A stretch of 64,000 nucleotides of DNA from Paramecium octaurelia (lineage: Eukaryota > Ciliophora > Oligohymenophorea > Peniculida > Parameciidae), in contig CAJJDP010000080.1 in NCBI GenBank assembly GCA_905182995.1, positions 310,001 through 374,000 on the forward strand. Reading direction: 5' to 3'. Within the stretch, counting starts at the first letter, position 1, and every line of letters begins with the position of its first letter. The position numbers and the translations under genes were made by a program. Positions 38,814 to 50,705 of this stretch are shown here, piece by piece. The notes below the pieces were generated by a model. That model saw only the letters and a program-made list of their open reading frames with translations, did no database searches and was not told the origin of the DNA.

Positions 38814-39239
38814 CTAATTTTTGTAATTATTAAAGATTCTATATTTATTTTACTTTCATTCTCAGAATTTTGTCCGTTTTAATCAAATAAAATAATTGCC
38901 TGATCATGATATAAAATTTCAAATAATAAAAAAATAAATATGAGTTTTTTTTAATCCTCTACTAAATAGACAATTAGGTTTTTGCAAATTTCATTCCTTA
39001 TTAAAATTTGATGCCCTTTTTCATTAAACCAACTCTTTTGTTTTGGAAAGGTTGGGTAAAAAATTAAAAAAATTAAGATACAATATCAAAATACTTGTTT
39101 AGAACTTGAAATGACTAACTAAAATGATTTAACTTACCATTATTATTTAGAATGTCTTGTTCAAACTAAGTTTTAAATTTTCCCTATTAGAATATTAGTG
39201 TTAATAATCATACAAATAATATATTTAATATTTAATTGT
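38814..39239. other. Intergenic region, nothing recognised
   Basis: Roughly 425 bp of AT-rich sequence between two plus-strand genes. No open frame worth calling and no structured element were seen. It probably contains the promoter of the SAC3-like gene. Confidence 0.5.
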
Positions 39240-42200
39240 ATGAATAATAGAAATAATCATAATAGAAGACAGTCTTATCGAAAGCCTTATTAATCAAATT
39301 ATTAACGAACCTATTTTCAAAGTAAAGAAAGAGCACCTTTAAAATAAGATAAATCAATTTTAAATGATCCAATATTATTTGACAATCCCCCAACCAAATA
39401 GATTATTCGTATTATCAGTAATAAATAATCTGATAATAAATATAAGAATGAGGACTTTAAACAAAATACTGAAAGAGTCTAAACAAATAATAAAAAGAAA
39501 TAATTAGAAATTAAACACTTTAAAAATAATTAAGAAGACAGAAGTCCTGAAAGTGATAGCCTTTCAAATGACTATTCTGATTAAAGTGATTATTCAGACG
39601 AGAATAATAATTAAGATGATGAGGAAATGAGCGATAATCAAAATAACAAAAAGAGCAATCAGAATGAGCAAAACGACGAAAATGATGAAACTGTGAATAA
39701 AAAAAGTCAAAAAGTATAATTTCTAAACGAGGAGGAAAAGAATGGAGAAAATGGATATGATAATAATGAATAAGATTAAGAAATCGCATAAGATGAGGAT
39801 AAAGATAATTATAAAAAACGTTAAGATGATGATGAAGAAGAAGGTGAAATAGAAGAAGAAGAGTAGTAAGAGAATAATTCCTATGAAAATAAAAAAGATG
39901 GTAAAAAATAGTTTGAGGAATATTCAGATGATTATGATCAATCAGAAGAAAGTGAAGATGATTATGATGATAATGAAGATGATTATGATGATAATGATAA
40001 TAATGATGATGATAATGATGATAATGATGATGATTATGATGATCAAGATGGCTATGATGATGAAATCGAAGATAGAGTATAACCGCCAGCAAGACAACCA
40101 AGATTAGCTGATAGCGCAAAAAGGATGTTGGCTTTTGAAATGAAAAGAATAACACGAGCGTTACCTCAAGGGTTTGCACAAAACACTGTAAAAGTAGATA
40201 GCAGTAAAAGAACAACAGAATAATTTAACAATTAATAATAAAATTAAACAAATGATCTAAGGCAAATATAAAAAAAAGAATAGATTAATGCAAAGCTTAT
40301 TGCAAAAAAGTAAGAATTATCATTAAAAAACAGTCAATAATAATAACTATAAAAATAACCATAGCAATAACAATAGCAATATTAATATCAATAGTAATAA
40401 CAATATTCATAGAAATAATATAATTAAGAACCAGAAAATTAATTTAATGCAAATAGTTGGAAAATACCTACGTTCAATTAAAATCTTTAACCCATAAAAT
40501 TTAATTTTGAAGCAAAAACACTATAATATTTATGCGAAACGAAATGGAAAGAATATTAATTCATAGATGATATGTGCACTCAACAAAATATTTAAGATGC
40601 TCTCAATCTTAAAATGTTTGATAGCACATTTGAAGTTGATTAGAACTATGAATTAAATACTTCCTTAATTGTGAAATAATATATACGACCCAATTAAGGA
40701 AAAAAAGAAACGGTATTTAGATCAGATGTAGGAATGATGTAATCAATCAAAAGATTGCATATGATATTTTGTGACAGATAGAAACGAAAAAAAGATGGCA
40801 AGTTAGTGAGCATTGTGGAAATCTTTTAATACATTTCTGATAGATTTAGGGCTTTAAGCACAGAGTTAAAACAAATAGAATCAAAAAATAGTAATATTTA
40901 TATATTTAGGATCCAGTATCTCGAATAGCTAAGTAAAATAATTTAGTTGTTAAATAGTCCGAATATATCTGCTGTCATATTTAGAAATGATGTAGGCAGA
41001 TTAAAGTTGGCCAGTTCTGTAGGATAATAAAAATAACTGTCATAAGTATTTGCTTGATGCACTTGATGATTTAGCGATCGATTATAAAAAACTATTTAAT
41101 GAGATGTATTTAATCAGTCGATTAATAATTATAGCAACGAAAGTAGATTTTATTTGTTGGACAATCTGCCAGAGTTTATTTCGTATTACCATATTATGCT
41201 GAGTTAAAAGATTCTCTCCACTAACTCGATTATAAAGTTGGCAAATTTGGATAATATAATCTTTTCAGAATTTAATTATTTTGATAAATTAATTAAGACA
41301 CCTGAATATTAATTTAGCCAGTTGGTGAAGGAATACTTAATATAGAAAAATTATAGTGCTTTGCTAGATCTTGGATAAAATAGTAACATTACTTTATTTT
41401 AACAATTTTTTATATATTTATTTTAAGATTAAATAGAACAATACATCGACAAATTTAATCAACAGATATTTCAGTATGAAAAACTTTAACTAAACTTTAT
41501 AAATATTGGTTCAATATATCAGAAATGGCTATAAATAGATGATAAAATTTCCTTCATTAATAAAAGAGGAGATTTTTCAAAGATGATCTTTGAATAAGGC
41601 CAAATTGAAAACATAAACTATTTTTTCCGTAATGAAAAATCTAATCAACAGGAAATTTAATAAGAAATCATCAAACAACAATCTTAAAAACAAGTAGATT
41701 AACAAACTAAAAAGATGAAATCATCCATTTAAGATATATTGCTTCAGTTTTGTTAAAAGTAGGTTTTAAACAAATTTACAAAATTTTTAGCTCCTCATTT
41801 AGATAAGGTTGATGAATAATTGGGAAACTTTTATAAGATGCAAAGGATCGTGAAACATTGGAGATTATACTAATTAACTGAAAAGAGATACAGACAATTT
41901 GTGGATTTATGCAAATAAAAAATTGAAAAAAATGTTAAAAAATAAATAAAAATAGTTGATCAATCTAATTTTAGAATAGATTTATCAAGAAAACTAATCC
42001 AACAAAATCCTACTTAAAAAAATCAATATTATAAGATTGTCATTTTAAACAATGATGAACAATAACAAGAATTGGTTTCGAAATTAGTCTTTAGTTTATG
42101 CGATTAATAGCTTTCAGGATAGGATGATTCGATAATCATTGAATAGAAAGTAGTTTACTAAAAAAGTGAATATATTTTGTACATGAGCATTTAGATTATA

Positions 42201-43129
42201 TCATCATTATAGAAAGAACGGACATGTGGAGCTGACATATACATTGCTATTGGAGATGTTCTAAATGTAAATGTTGGCAAACCCTGTTTATAAATAGTTT
42301 TTGATTAGAAAAACAAAATTGAAAATCAAGGGACCTTATAATTGGACTATGAATACATTTAATTGTTTGATAAACTTTATGAAAGCTATGAATTTAATAA
42401 CAAATTAAACGAAATAGTCAATATGGGGTTAAAAAGTAGGAAAGTAGTAGAGGATTTGAAATTAATTTCTTTGGGTGATTATCTGAAAGAAATAAAAAAA
42501 ACAGAATGTCAAGGCTATAAGAAGGATTAAATTGAATATTTTATTACTAGATGTGTTCAGGCAGAATTATGCCTGGAAGATGCATTAAATAATAATATCT
42601 ATTCAGACGATTTACCTTAAGAACTTCTCTTTGATAGATACGTAGATCAGGAACTCATTTTAAAATACGTCGCTAAAGTACTACTTGGTTGTCATAATTT
42701 TAGTTCAATCCAGCAAATAGATTAATGATACCTCTCTGCAATTTAATTTAGAAAAATGCGATAAGTGAAAGAGTAGTACTAAACCAGATAAAAGATTATT
42801 TAGAAGAATACTTGGATGAAGAGGAATTATTAGATATACTAAAAAATCACTTCAAATTTGAAGGAAATTGCCAAGGAGACTGGAAGTTGTTATTTGAGTT
42901 CTGTATGGAGTAGTTGGTGTAGTATCTTGAGAATTCTGACATATATTTTGTATTGAAAGGAACTTACAACACAATTTTGGATCAAAATAAATTGAAAGTC
43001 AGAGTTCAAAAGGATCTATATCAACTACTTAATAAGAATTAAGTGTAACAACTGAAAAGTCAAATAATGTCGAAAATATTTAAACCTGAATGGCTTGATT
43101 TAATTGAAAATAAAAAAGTTTGCAAATGA
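39240..43129 (+). CDS. SAC3/GANP-domain protein (TREX-2-like mRNA export factor)
   Basis: Predicted 1,271 aa. SAC3/GANP proteins scaffold the TREX-2 complex at nuclear pores for mRNA export. The domain starts near 40560 with DMCTQQNIQDAL. It continues with SLIVKQYIRPNQGKK (family pattern AVKxYxRSxAG) and YISDRFRALSTELKQIES (family pattern DRTRxIRQD). Helical C-terminal regions extend to TGA 43127-43129. Three introns restore a single frame: 40891-40909 (19 nt), 41106-41134 (29 nt) and 42678-42703 (26 nt). The first 360 residues are low-complexity, with an Asp/Glu/Asn tract followed by a Gln tract written with TAA, TAG and CAA. The domain call is good. The exact orthologue (SAC3 versus other GANP-family members) is not certain. 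Confidence 0.75.
39955..40043 (+). repeat. GAT/AAT trinucleotide-rich microsatellite encoding Asp/Asn
   Basis: About 90 bp dominated by GAT, TAT and AAT triplets inside the SAC3-like gene, encoding an Asp-rich tract with interspersed Asn and Tyr. It is prone to length change. The long antisense His/Tyr-rich open frame over it is only its complement. Confidence 0.8.
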
Positions 43130-43154
43130 TTTTTATCAATTTCTATTAAATATA

Positions 43155-44292
<1,138 letters not shown>

Positions 44293-44306
44293 AAATATAT
44301 TATTAT

Positions 44307-47300
44307 TCAAATCATTCTAGATTCTTAAGCTTGATCATTAAGATTTGCCAATTCTGATTCTTGACGAATCACTTAAATTTGATAGCTAACGTTGTTCTGC
44401 GCAGTTGGGGATGCCACTTTATGAGCTTCATTCTGCTTATGGCCCAACTTATCCAAGAAGGCTAATTTGGGGTCTGGTAGAAGTCTAAGAATCATTCTTA
44501 CAAATAGTCCTCCGGAACCGAAAGCAACACATATTAACCTAGGATTAATAATAGATATAATTATACCATTATTCAATTCTTAGTCCATAAAAAGTATAGC
44601 AGTGGAAGACGATACCTCCAAATGTAACTAAAATTATTTGTAGTGTCAGAATTCCTATAACTATAATTGGGAATAAGATGTTGGTGAAAATGCCTTAAAA
44701 GATGTTTGGTTCATCCTTAATTCTCCTGGCATTCATAAAGTTGAATAGTTGCATCATCACGAAGGTGTTAAATATCACAGTAAATTGTCTTGATGGGATA
44801 TATGTTTCCTTGTAGAAGGCTTCATAATTCTCTGAACCATCCACATAGTAGTCGGTGCTGAAAGAAACCAAGTTGCAATAATCTTAATGATTAGGACATA
44901 AGTGATTATTGGACTTCTCATCATAAAAGGTATTTGAATATTTGTATTACAATTTCCCTTCGAAATCTGAAGTCCCATCCTCTTGGCCGTGATATTCAGG
45001 AATAAAATCTTGGGCTGAAAACAATAACACCAGCATAATTATCATCTAATACACAGCCTATCCTAAAATGTGTTTGAACATCTTGGATGAAATCATGTAC
45101 TCGTTTCTGTTATGAGGTTTCCTCTACAACAATTCAGGCGTAGGTGTTTCTGTAGCCAAAGCCAAAGATGCGAAGGTATCCATAATCAAATTGACCCATA
45201 ACATTTGGATTGGTTCCAGAACTTCTTATTTAAGTAACACCGAAGATATCAAAGTCATTGTAACAGCTACAACATTGACAGTCAATTGGAATTGCAGGAA
45301 TTTCTTAATTGAGTCGTAGATGTTCCTTCCCCACATTACTGCCTTGACTATCGAGCTAAAATTGTCATCTAATAAGATAATGGAAGCACTCTCTCTAGCA
45401 ACTTCTGTGCCTGCAATACCCATAGCAAATCCTACATCAGCCTTCTTTAAAGCAGGAGCTATTACGAATTGAATATAAATATAATACCATCATTTGTACC
45501 ATCCCCAGTTACTGCTACAACATGTCCCCTTTCTAGAAGTCCTGTGACAAGTGCATACTTATCTTCAGGTCTACTTCTAGCCAAGACATCTAGGAGAGGA
45601 TAGATTTTGTCAAACTCTTCTCCATTTTTAATTGTGTCTACTCTAACTGGTTTCCCAATTTGTTTGGCTGTTGATTAATCTCTTGGACAATCACAAGTTG
45701 CTGTCTTGCACCATTTGCAAACTACACCTCCAATTCTATTAACGAAATCAGGACCTTCTAGTACTAAGGATCGTTCCTCATCAATCAAAATTCCACATTC
45801 TTTTGCTATAGCCTTGGCAGTGATCTTATTGTCACCAGTTACCATTCTAACTTTAATGCCTGCAGTTTTGCAATTAGCAACAGCTCCAGGGACTTCAGGT
45901 CTTAGGATATCCTTGATTCCTACAATAGCAATTAAAGTCAAATTTTCAGTTTCAACATCATAAACGCCCTTATCATTTTTGCTAGCTAGATCTTCAGTGC
46001 CATTTAATTCTCTGTAGGCTAATCCAATAGTTCTAAGAGACTACGATGCCATGGTTTCTATGGCTTTTTCAATATTTTATCTAATGGTAGAGTCAATTGA
46101 GATGATTCCTCTACTTTTTGAATGTAATTTGTTGCAACCCTCTAAAATGATCTCACTAGCACCTTTTATAACTAATCTTTTTCCAATGATCATAGCCATT
46201 CTTTTTCTTTTGCTTGAAAATGGTATTTTCATACTGGCAACATGTACTTCTCTTTCTTTTTCATAGACAATGCCACATTTCTCTGCAAATAGAATCATGG
46301 CTACTTCAGTTTTGCTGCCCTTTTCTTCTGGTCTGATCATAGCCGTGCCATTAACAATTGATGCTTATACATATAAATCATGCATTTAAGTAGGAAAGTA
46401 AGTACTTAAATTCAATTACTCATTATAAACATCAATATCCATAAGAGTATCATTCCAAATTGAGACCATAAACATTTTATTTTAAGTTAATGTACCTGTT
46501 TTATCTGAGCATACCATGTCTGCTCCTCCCATGGTTTCACATGCTGCCATTTTTCTAACTAAATTATTGTCCTTCAACATTCTTTTTGTGGAGTAGGCCA
46601 AGGAGAGAGTAACTGCAAGGGGCAATCCTTCAGGAATTGCAACTACAATGACTGTAATGGATATAATAATGAAATTCAGCATTTCCTTGACATGATCTTT
46701 TTCAAATGAGTTCTCCTTAATTCTTTCCACTGCAAATCTTAAGAGCAAAATGAGCAATATCAATGCTGCACTTGCAAGACCGAACTTACCTACATCCTAG
46801 GCAATGGCTTCTAATTTTTCTTGTAAGGGAGTGGTTTGGATATCCTCAGTTGCAAGCAATGAAGAGATCTTTCCAACACAACTCGAGTCTCCAACGACAG
46901 CCACAACCATCTTGCCTTCTCCGGAGAGTACTTTAGTACCACTCAGCATGACTGGAGACGAGACATCGTGTCTACCACACGAGTTTTATTGATCTTTTAA
47001 TTTATCTCTCTGCTTTTTACAATTCTCGTAGGTATCCTTTTTTATTGGATCAGTCTCACCTGTCATAGCACTTTCCTATCGATAATTTATTATTTGATTA
47101 CGTCACTCGTTAACTCAGCTGCCTCGACTACGAAACAATCTGCTGGTATCTCCATACCTTCAAAAATTTAAATTATGTCTCCCACCATCACTAAACTCTG
47201 ATGCAAATCTATTTTACACCCATCTCTCCATACTGTTACTGTCTTTCTACTGTCGGCCATCTAATTTAAACTTTGAAATTATCTTTCCTTTTGGTAATCC

Positions 47301-47824
47301 TTTACATATATGCTTATTCTTTACATTCACTGCAGTCACGTTGCAGCATACAAATACAGCTACGAAAATTGCGAATCCTTCAATCCAAGCTAACGAGCGA
47401 TGACTATCATCGGCTGTGGAAACTCCAATTACTATTGAGACGATTGAGGCCACCAGCAACACTCTCATGATGAAATCCTATATAGATTCTATAAGAATAT
47501 ATGAACCTCCAAAGCTTGTAAGAGCAATTGTAGATATGTTTTTGGTGGAATGACAGGTTTCTTGTTGTTACCAAAGAGGACTTCTCTCTCCTTAAAGTCA
47601 TCCCCTTTCAATCCCTTAGTGAAACTAGTGCACAAGCTCATTTCCAGATTCTGCAAACCGTCAATATTTTCTAATTCATCAATCTCCTCTGCGAACAGCC
47701 GTTCTTGAGCAGCACTAACTATTTTCACCAAGGTCTATTTGGAAATCCTGAAACTGCCGCCCTAATGAGATAACTCCTGCGAAATAGACAAGTTTTATTC
47801 ATCTGAAAGTACTACTTGCAACAT
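44307..47824 (-). CDS. Plasma-membrane-type Ca2+-transporting P-type ATPase
   Basis: P2B-type Ca2+ pump of about 1,100 aa that exports or sequesters Ca2+ at the cost of ATP. All catalytic motifs are present: TGET in the actuator domain (near 47060), [20 protein letters not shown] in the fourth span, CSDKTGTLT with the phosphorylated Asp (near 46500), [30 protein letters not shown] and [21 protein letters not shown] 29-nt intron at 45459-45487 interrupts the codon after GTND. Other short introns occur, for example around 46380 and 47080. The C-terminal tail after the last span is short. The start at 47824 gives an N-terminus like other PMCA proteins before NLSISQEL. It diverges from the RCC1 gene 39 bp away. 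Confidence 0.93.
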
Positions 47825-47863
47825 CAATATAATTAATATATCGTTAAATTTGAAATTCTCATT
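47825..47863. promoter_or_regulatory. 39-bp divergent intergenic interval
   Basis: This short stretch separates the ATG of the minus-strand Ca2+-ATPase (47824) from the ATG of the plus-strand RCC1 gene (47864). It is AT-rich and shows no clear motif. Both promoters must fit here or overlap coding sequence. Confidence 0.5.
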
Positions 47864-49729
47864 ATGATCTCTGAATCCATAGTGTATGTTTGGGGAGGTA
47901 TAATCTCGCCTAAACATTCTAGCTGACAATGAAGGCCAATTGGGATTGGGCAAGAACCGAGGATCCTCCCAATACTATCACATTCCCAAGATTTGCCATT
48001 ACAAAATTGGGTTTATCTAAGTTTCTTGCGGCAAGGATCACACCGCCCTTCTGACTTAGAACGGCCATGTGTATACAATGGGTTGCAATGAACATAACAA
48101 ATTGGCACATGTCAACAAACAGTCCCTTTACGCTCCCCAAAGAATAGAGCAACTAAACAAGTACAACTTCCGATATTAAATAGAGAGTTATACAAGTTTC
48201 TTGTGGTTCCACTCACACTGCGTGTGTTACGTCTGATGGATCCCTCTTCACTTGGGGAGACAATTCTTGTGGCCAATTAGGAGTCAAGTAAAATGGGAAT
48301 TTGAACAGAGTGAGCACTCTAACAAATTGCATTCAGGTGTCATGTGGCAACAAACACACATTGGCATTGACAGGTATTTACGTATATAAATAACATGTAA
48401 GATGCTTAGGAATGTTTTGGTTTTGGATTGAATGATGATTCTCAATTGGGAATTCCCAGATTGAAAACTGTTATTGAACCAACCAAAATTAAATTGCCTT
48501 CCTTATAGCAAGTCAGTGCAGGCAATCTATTTTCTGTGTTCTTGACTCAAGATGGAATTGTGTACATTTGTGGATTGGGTTTTGGAAATTTATAAAAATT
48601 AAACTATAAATGTAAGAAGATCTACTGATTAATAATAGAAAAATTTATTAAAATTGATGGCAAAAGCACTCCAATCGGTTTGACTTAATCGAATGAGTTG
48701 ATCTTTTTTGAACTAGACGAATAGCTTATGAATATCAAAGATTTCTGCATGGGAGAATTAGTTGGAATGTGCATAGGAGACAAAGTTTATTAATGGTAAT
48801 TTGATCCAGAATAAAAGAGAATTACTCAACTCAAATCAATTGATTAATTGTATTCGAAATAGATAATACATTTCTCTGCTGGCAATAGTCATCTGATATG
48901 CATTGAATAGAAGGGGTCCTCGTCCTTTATAGAGAGTATCTGTAGTTCAACTACAACTCTCAGGGGGAAGCACGAGGAGAGGAGCAAAAGCAATTACATT
49001 GAAAAATAAGATGGTACTCAGAGTTTGAAAATTTAACAACTCGAAAAATAACTGGAGGAAAAAGATAGATTGATCTAGCAAATGAAAGCAGATTACCAAT
49101 CCAAATTGTAGCAGATGCAACAAAAGCAAAAGGAAATGGAGACTCAATTGCTAAATAAGGATAAAGAAATAGCTAAATTGTAATTATATTATTGAAATGT
49201 TAGAACAATAGAGTTGCATCGTCTGTAGGAAGATCAATAGAATAAGAATTCGGATTCTGAAATACTGCAATGTCATGTGCAAGATGAAGCGAGCGAGGAT
49301 GAGGGCGATGTCAAGGTCCTAAAGAAACAAACATCATTACCCTATTAGTAAGCGACTCTGACCTATCATCACACTTCTCATTCTTAGTTACAAAACTATT
49401 CGTATCAATAGTAAGTCAAGAGTCCTGTCAAGACCATGATCCAAGAAAATCAATTTGAGGATAGTCTGTAGAAAAACAAATTCTGCAAAACCGACCATGA
49501 TAGGGAGGGCAAGTATCAATCTTTGGAAAAGCAAAGGAAGAAGGAAGTGTTGAATGAGAGACCTCAGAGTTCGATACGGGAGAAGAGCAATAACAATAAT
49601 AATGAGAAGACGAATCTTTCTACGATAAAATCTAGATTAACAGATTTGTAGAAAAATAAGGAGCAACTTGAATAGAGAATGAGACAATTTGAGGATCGTC
49701 TTAGGGAAAATAAGTTATATACAAAGTGA
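47864..49729 (+). CDS. RCC1-repeat protein with C-terminal coiled coil
   Basis: Predicted 578 aa. Residues 1-350 are RCC1-type beta-propeller repeats, with the usual alternation of VSCGxxHT and WGxNxxGQLG blocks: [20 protein letters not shown], then [12 protein letters not shown], and [12 protein letters not shown]. From about 49010 the protein turns into a Glu/Gln/Lys coiled coil and a polar tail. Five introns give an exact whole-codon gene: 47898-47922, 48161-48185, 48374-48401, 48612-48638 and 49180-49203. RCC1 repeats act as Ran exchange factors or as general interaction modules. The fused coiled coil points to a scaffold or cytoskeleton-linked role rather than Ran-GEF activity, which is an inference. 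Confidence 0.88.
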
Positions 49730-49754
49730 TTAGATATATAATAATTAGTATATT

Positions 49755-50075
49755 TCAATCTGATTACTTTCTTTCGATTTTTTTCTATATGAAACTAAGG
49801 AATGTGAAGGAAATGTTCTCACTTTAAGTTCTTTATCTTCTTTGGGATTATTCCTAAGGTAGAACTTAGATTTGTTCCAATTTATCAATCACTTCTGGGT
49901 AGAAGGACTCAAAATTGTCAGTAGTGGTAGCATCACTCAGGAGATCCAAGTGATCCATGGCAAGATCTGGATTTAATTTTGGCTTTAGAGTAGGCTTCTT
50001 TGGTTCTTTTTCAAAAAAACTCACATACTCCTCATACGTCATAGATGAATTCAATCTTTTTTTTTATTCTGCCAT
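49755..50075 (-). CDS. Small conserved-looking protein, 106 aa, unknown
   Basis: Open frame from ATG 50075 to TGA 49755-49757. The first 75 residues look like a folded or peptide-motif protein (MTYEEYVSFFEKEPKKP, then PEVIDKLEQI). The last 30 are basic and Ser/Gln-rich. A 28-nt GT...AG stretch starting at about 49823 could be an intron that changes the C-terminus. It is convergent with the RCC1 gene, with 25 bp between stops. I do not recognise the family. Confidence 0.6.
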
Positions 50076-50262
50076 TTTATTTATATTATTCAAAATCCAT
50101 TTGATTAAATATGCATTTGAATGATACTATTAATTTAAGTTATTTATTATAGTTATGTATAAATTTTGTTTATATTTGAGAAATTCAAATAAAAAAACAA
50201 TTTAATTTTAATGAAGAAATAGAAGTTTTTATATGTGATAAATTAATATTGGGAATGCTAAA

Positions 50263-50636
50263 TCATCTTCTTGGTAAACGAGTGACTTTATTCTTCTTCT
50301 TCCTTTTAAAATTAGGATCGTTTTTCTCCATTCCTGCTTTCACTTTCTTTGATTTAGAAATGGATTCATCCACCAAGAGATTGTCAATTTATAAATTTTC
50401 AGACAAATGGAAGTACCTGATATTATTTCCTATGTAATGATAGTCAGCAAACCTCTAATAGTCAATTGATCCAATCCCACAGGATTCTTTCCTTTCAATG
50501 TTAATTTCACTTTGCTTAAATGAGTATTCATTCTAACATCCACTCCTGTGATTGTTCCTAAGACTACGGTCCCATTTTTCAATTCAACAATGACCTGCTC
50601 ATTCTTGAGCTTCATCAGAAACCTGACTAATTTCAT
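50263..50636 (-). CDS. SNRPD1: Small nuclear ribonucleoprotein SmD1
   Basis: Core Sm-ring protein of spliceosomal U1, U2, U4 and U5 snRNPs. The 116 aa begin [20 protein letters not shown], with the Sm1 motif [20 protein letters not shown] and the Sm2 motif IRGNNIRYF. The Sm2 motif is formed only after removing the 23-nt intron at 50430-50452. The C-terminus is a basic Lys/Arg tail ([14 protein letters not shown]) instead of the Gly-Arg repeats of animal SmD1. The start at 50636 is the only ATG fitting the family N-terminus. Confidence 0.96.
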
Positions 50637-50705
50637 TTCTTATTTAATAATAATAAAAATGATTATTTCAATAATTCATCTCAACTAACTTTTAATTTTT
50701 ATTTC

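Noticed and set aside
39520-40215. Long minus-strand open frame rich in His and Tyr.
   Set aside because: It is the antisense shadow of the GAT-rich Asp tract of the SAC3-like gene.
41100-41135. Apparent single-base frameshift in the SAC3-like gene.
   Set aside because: A 29-nt GTA...TAG intron (41106-41134) restores the frame, and the whole gene then totals complete codons.
47489-47731. A separate short minus-strand gene starting near 47731.
   Set aside because: It is the in-frame N-terminal part of the Ca2+-ATPase; the better start is ATG 47824.
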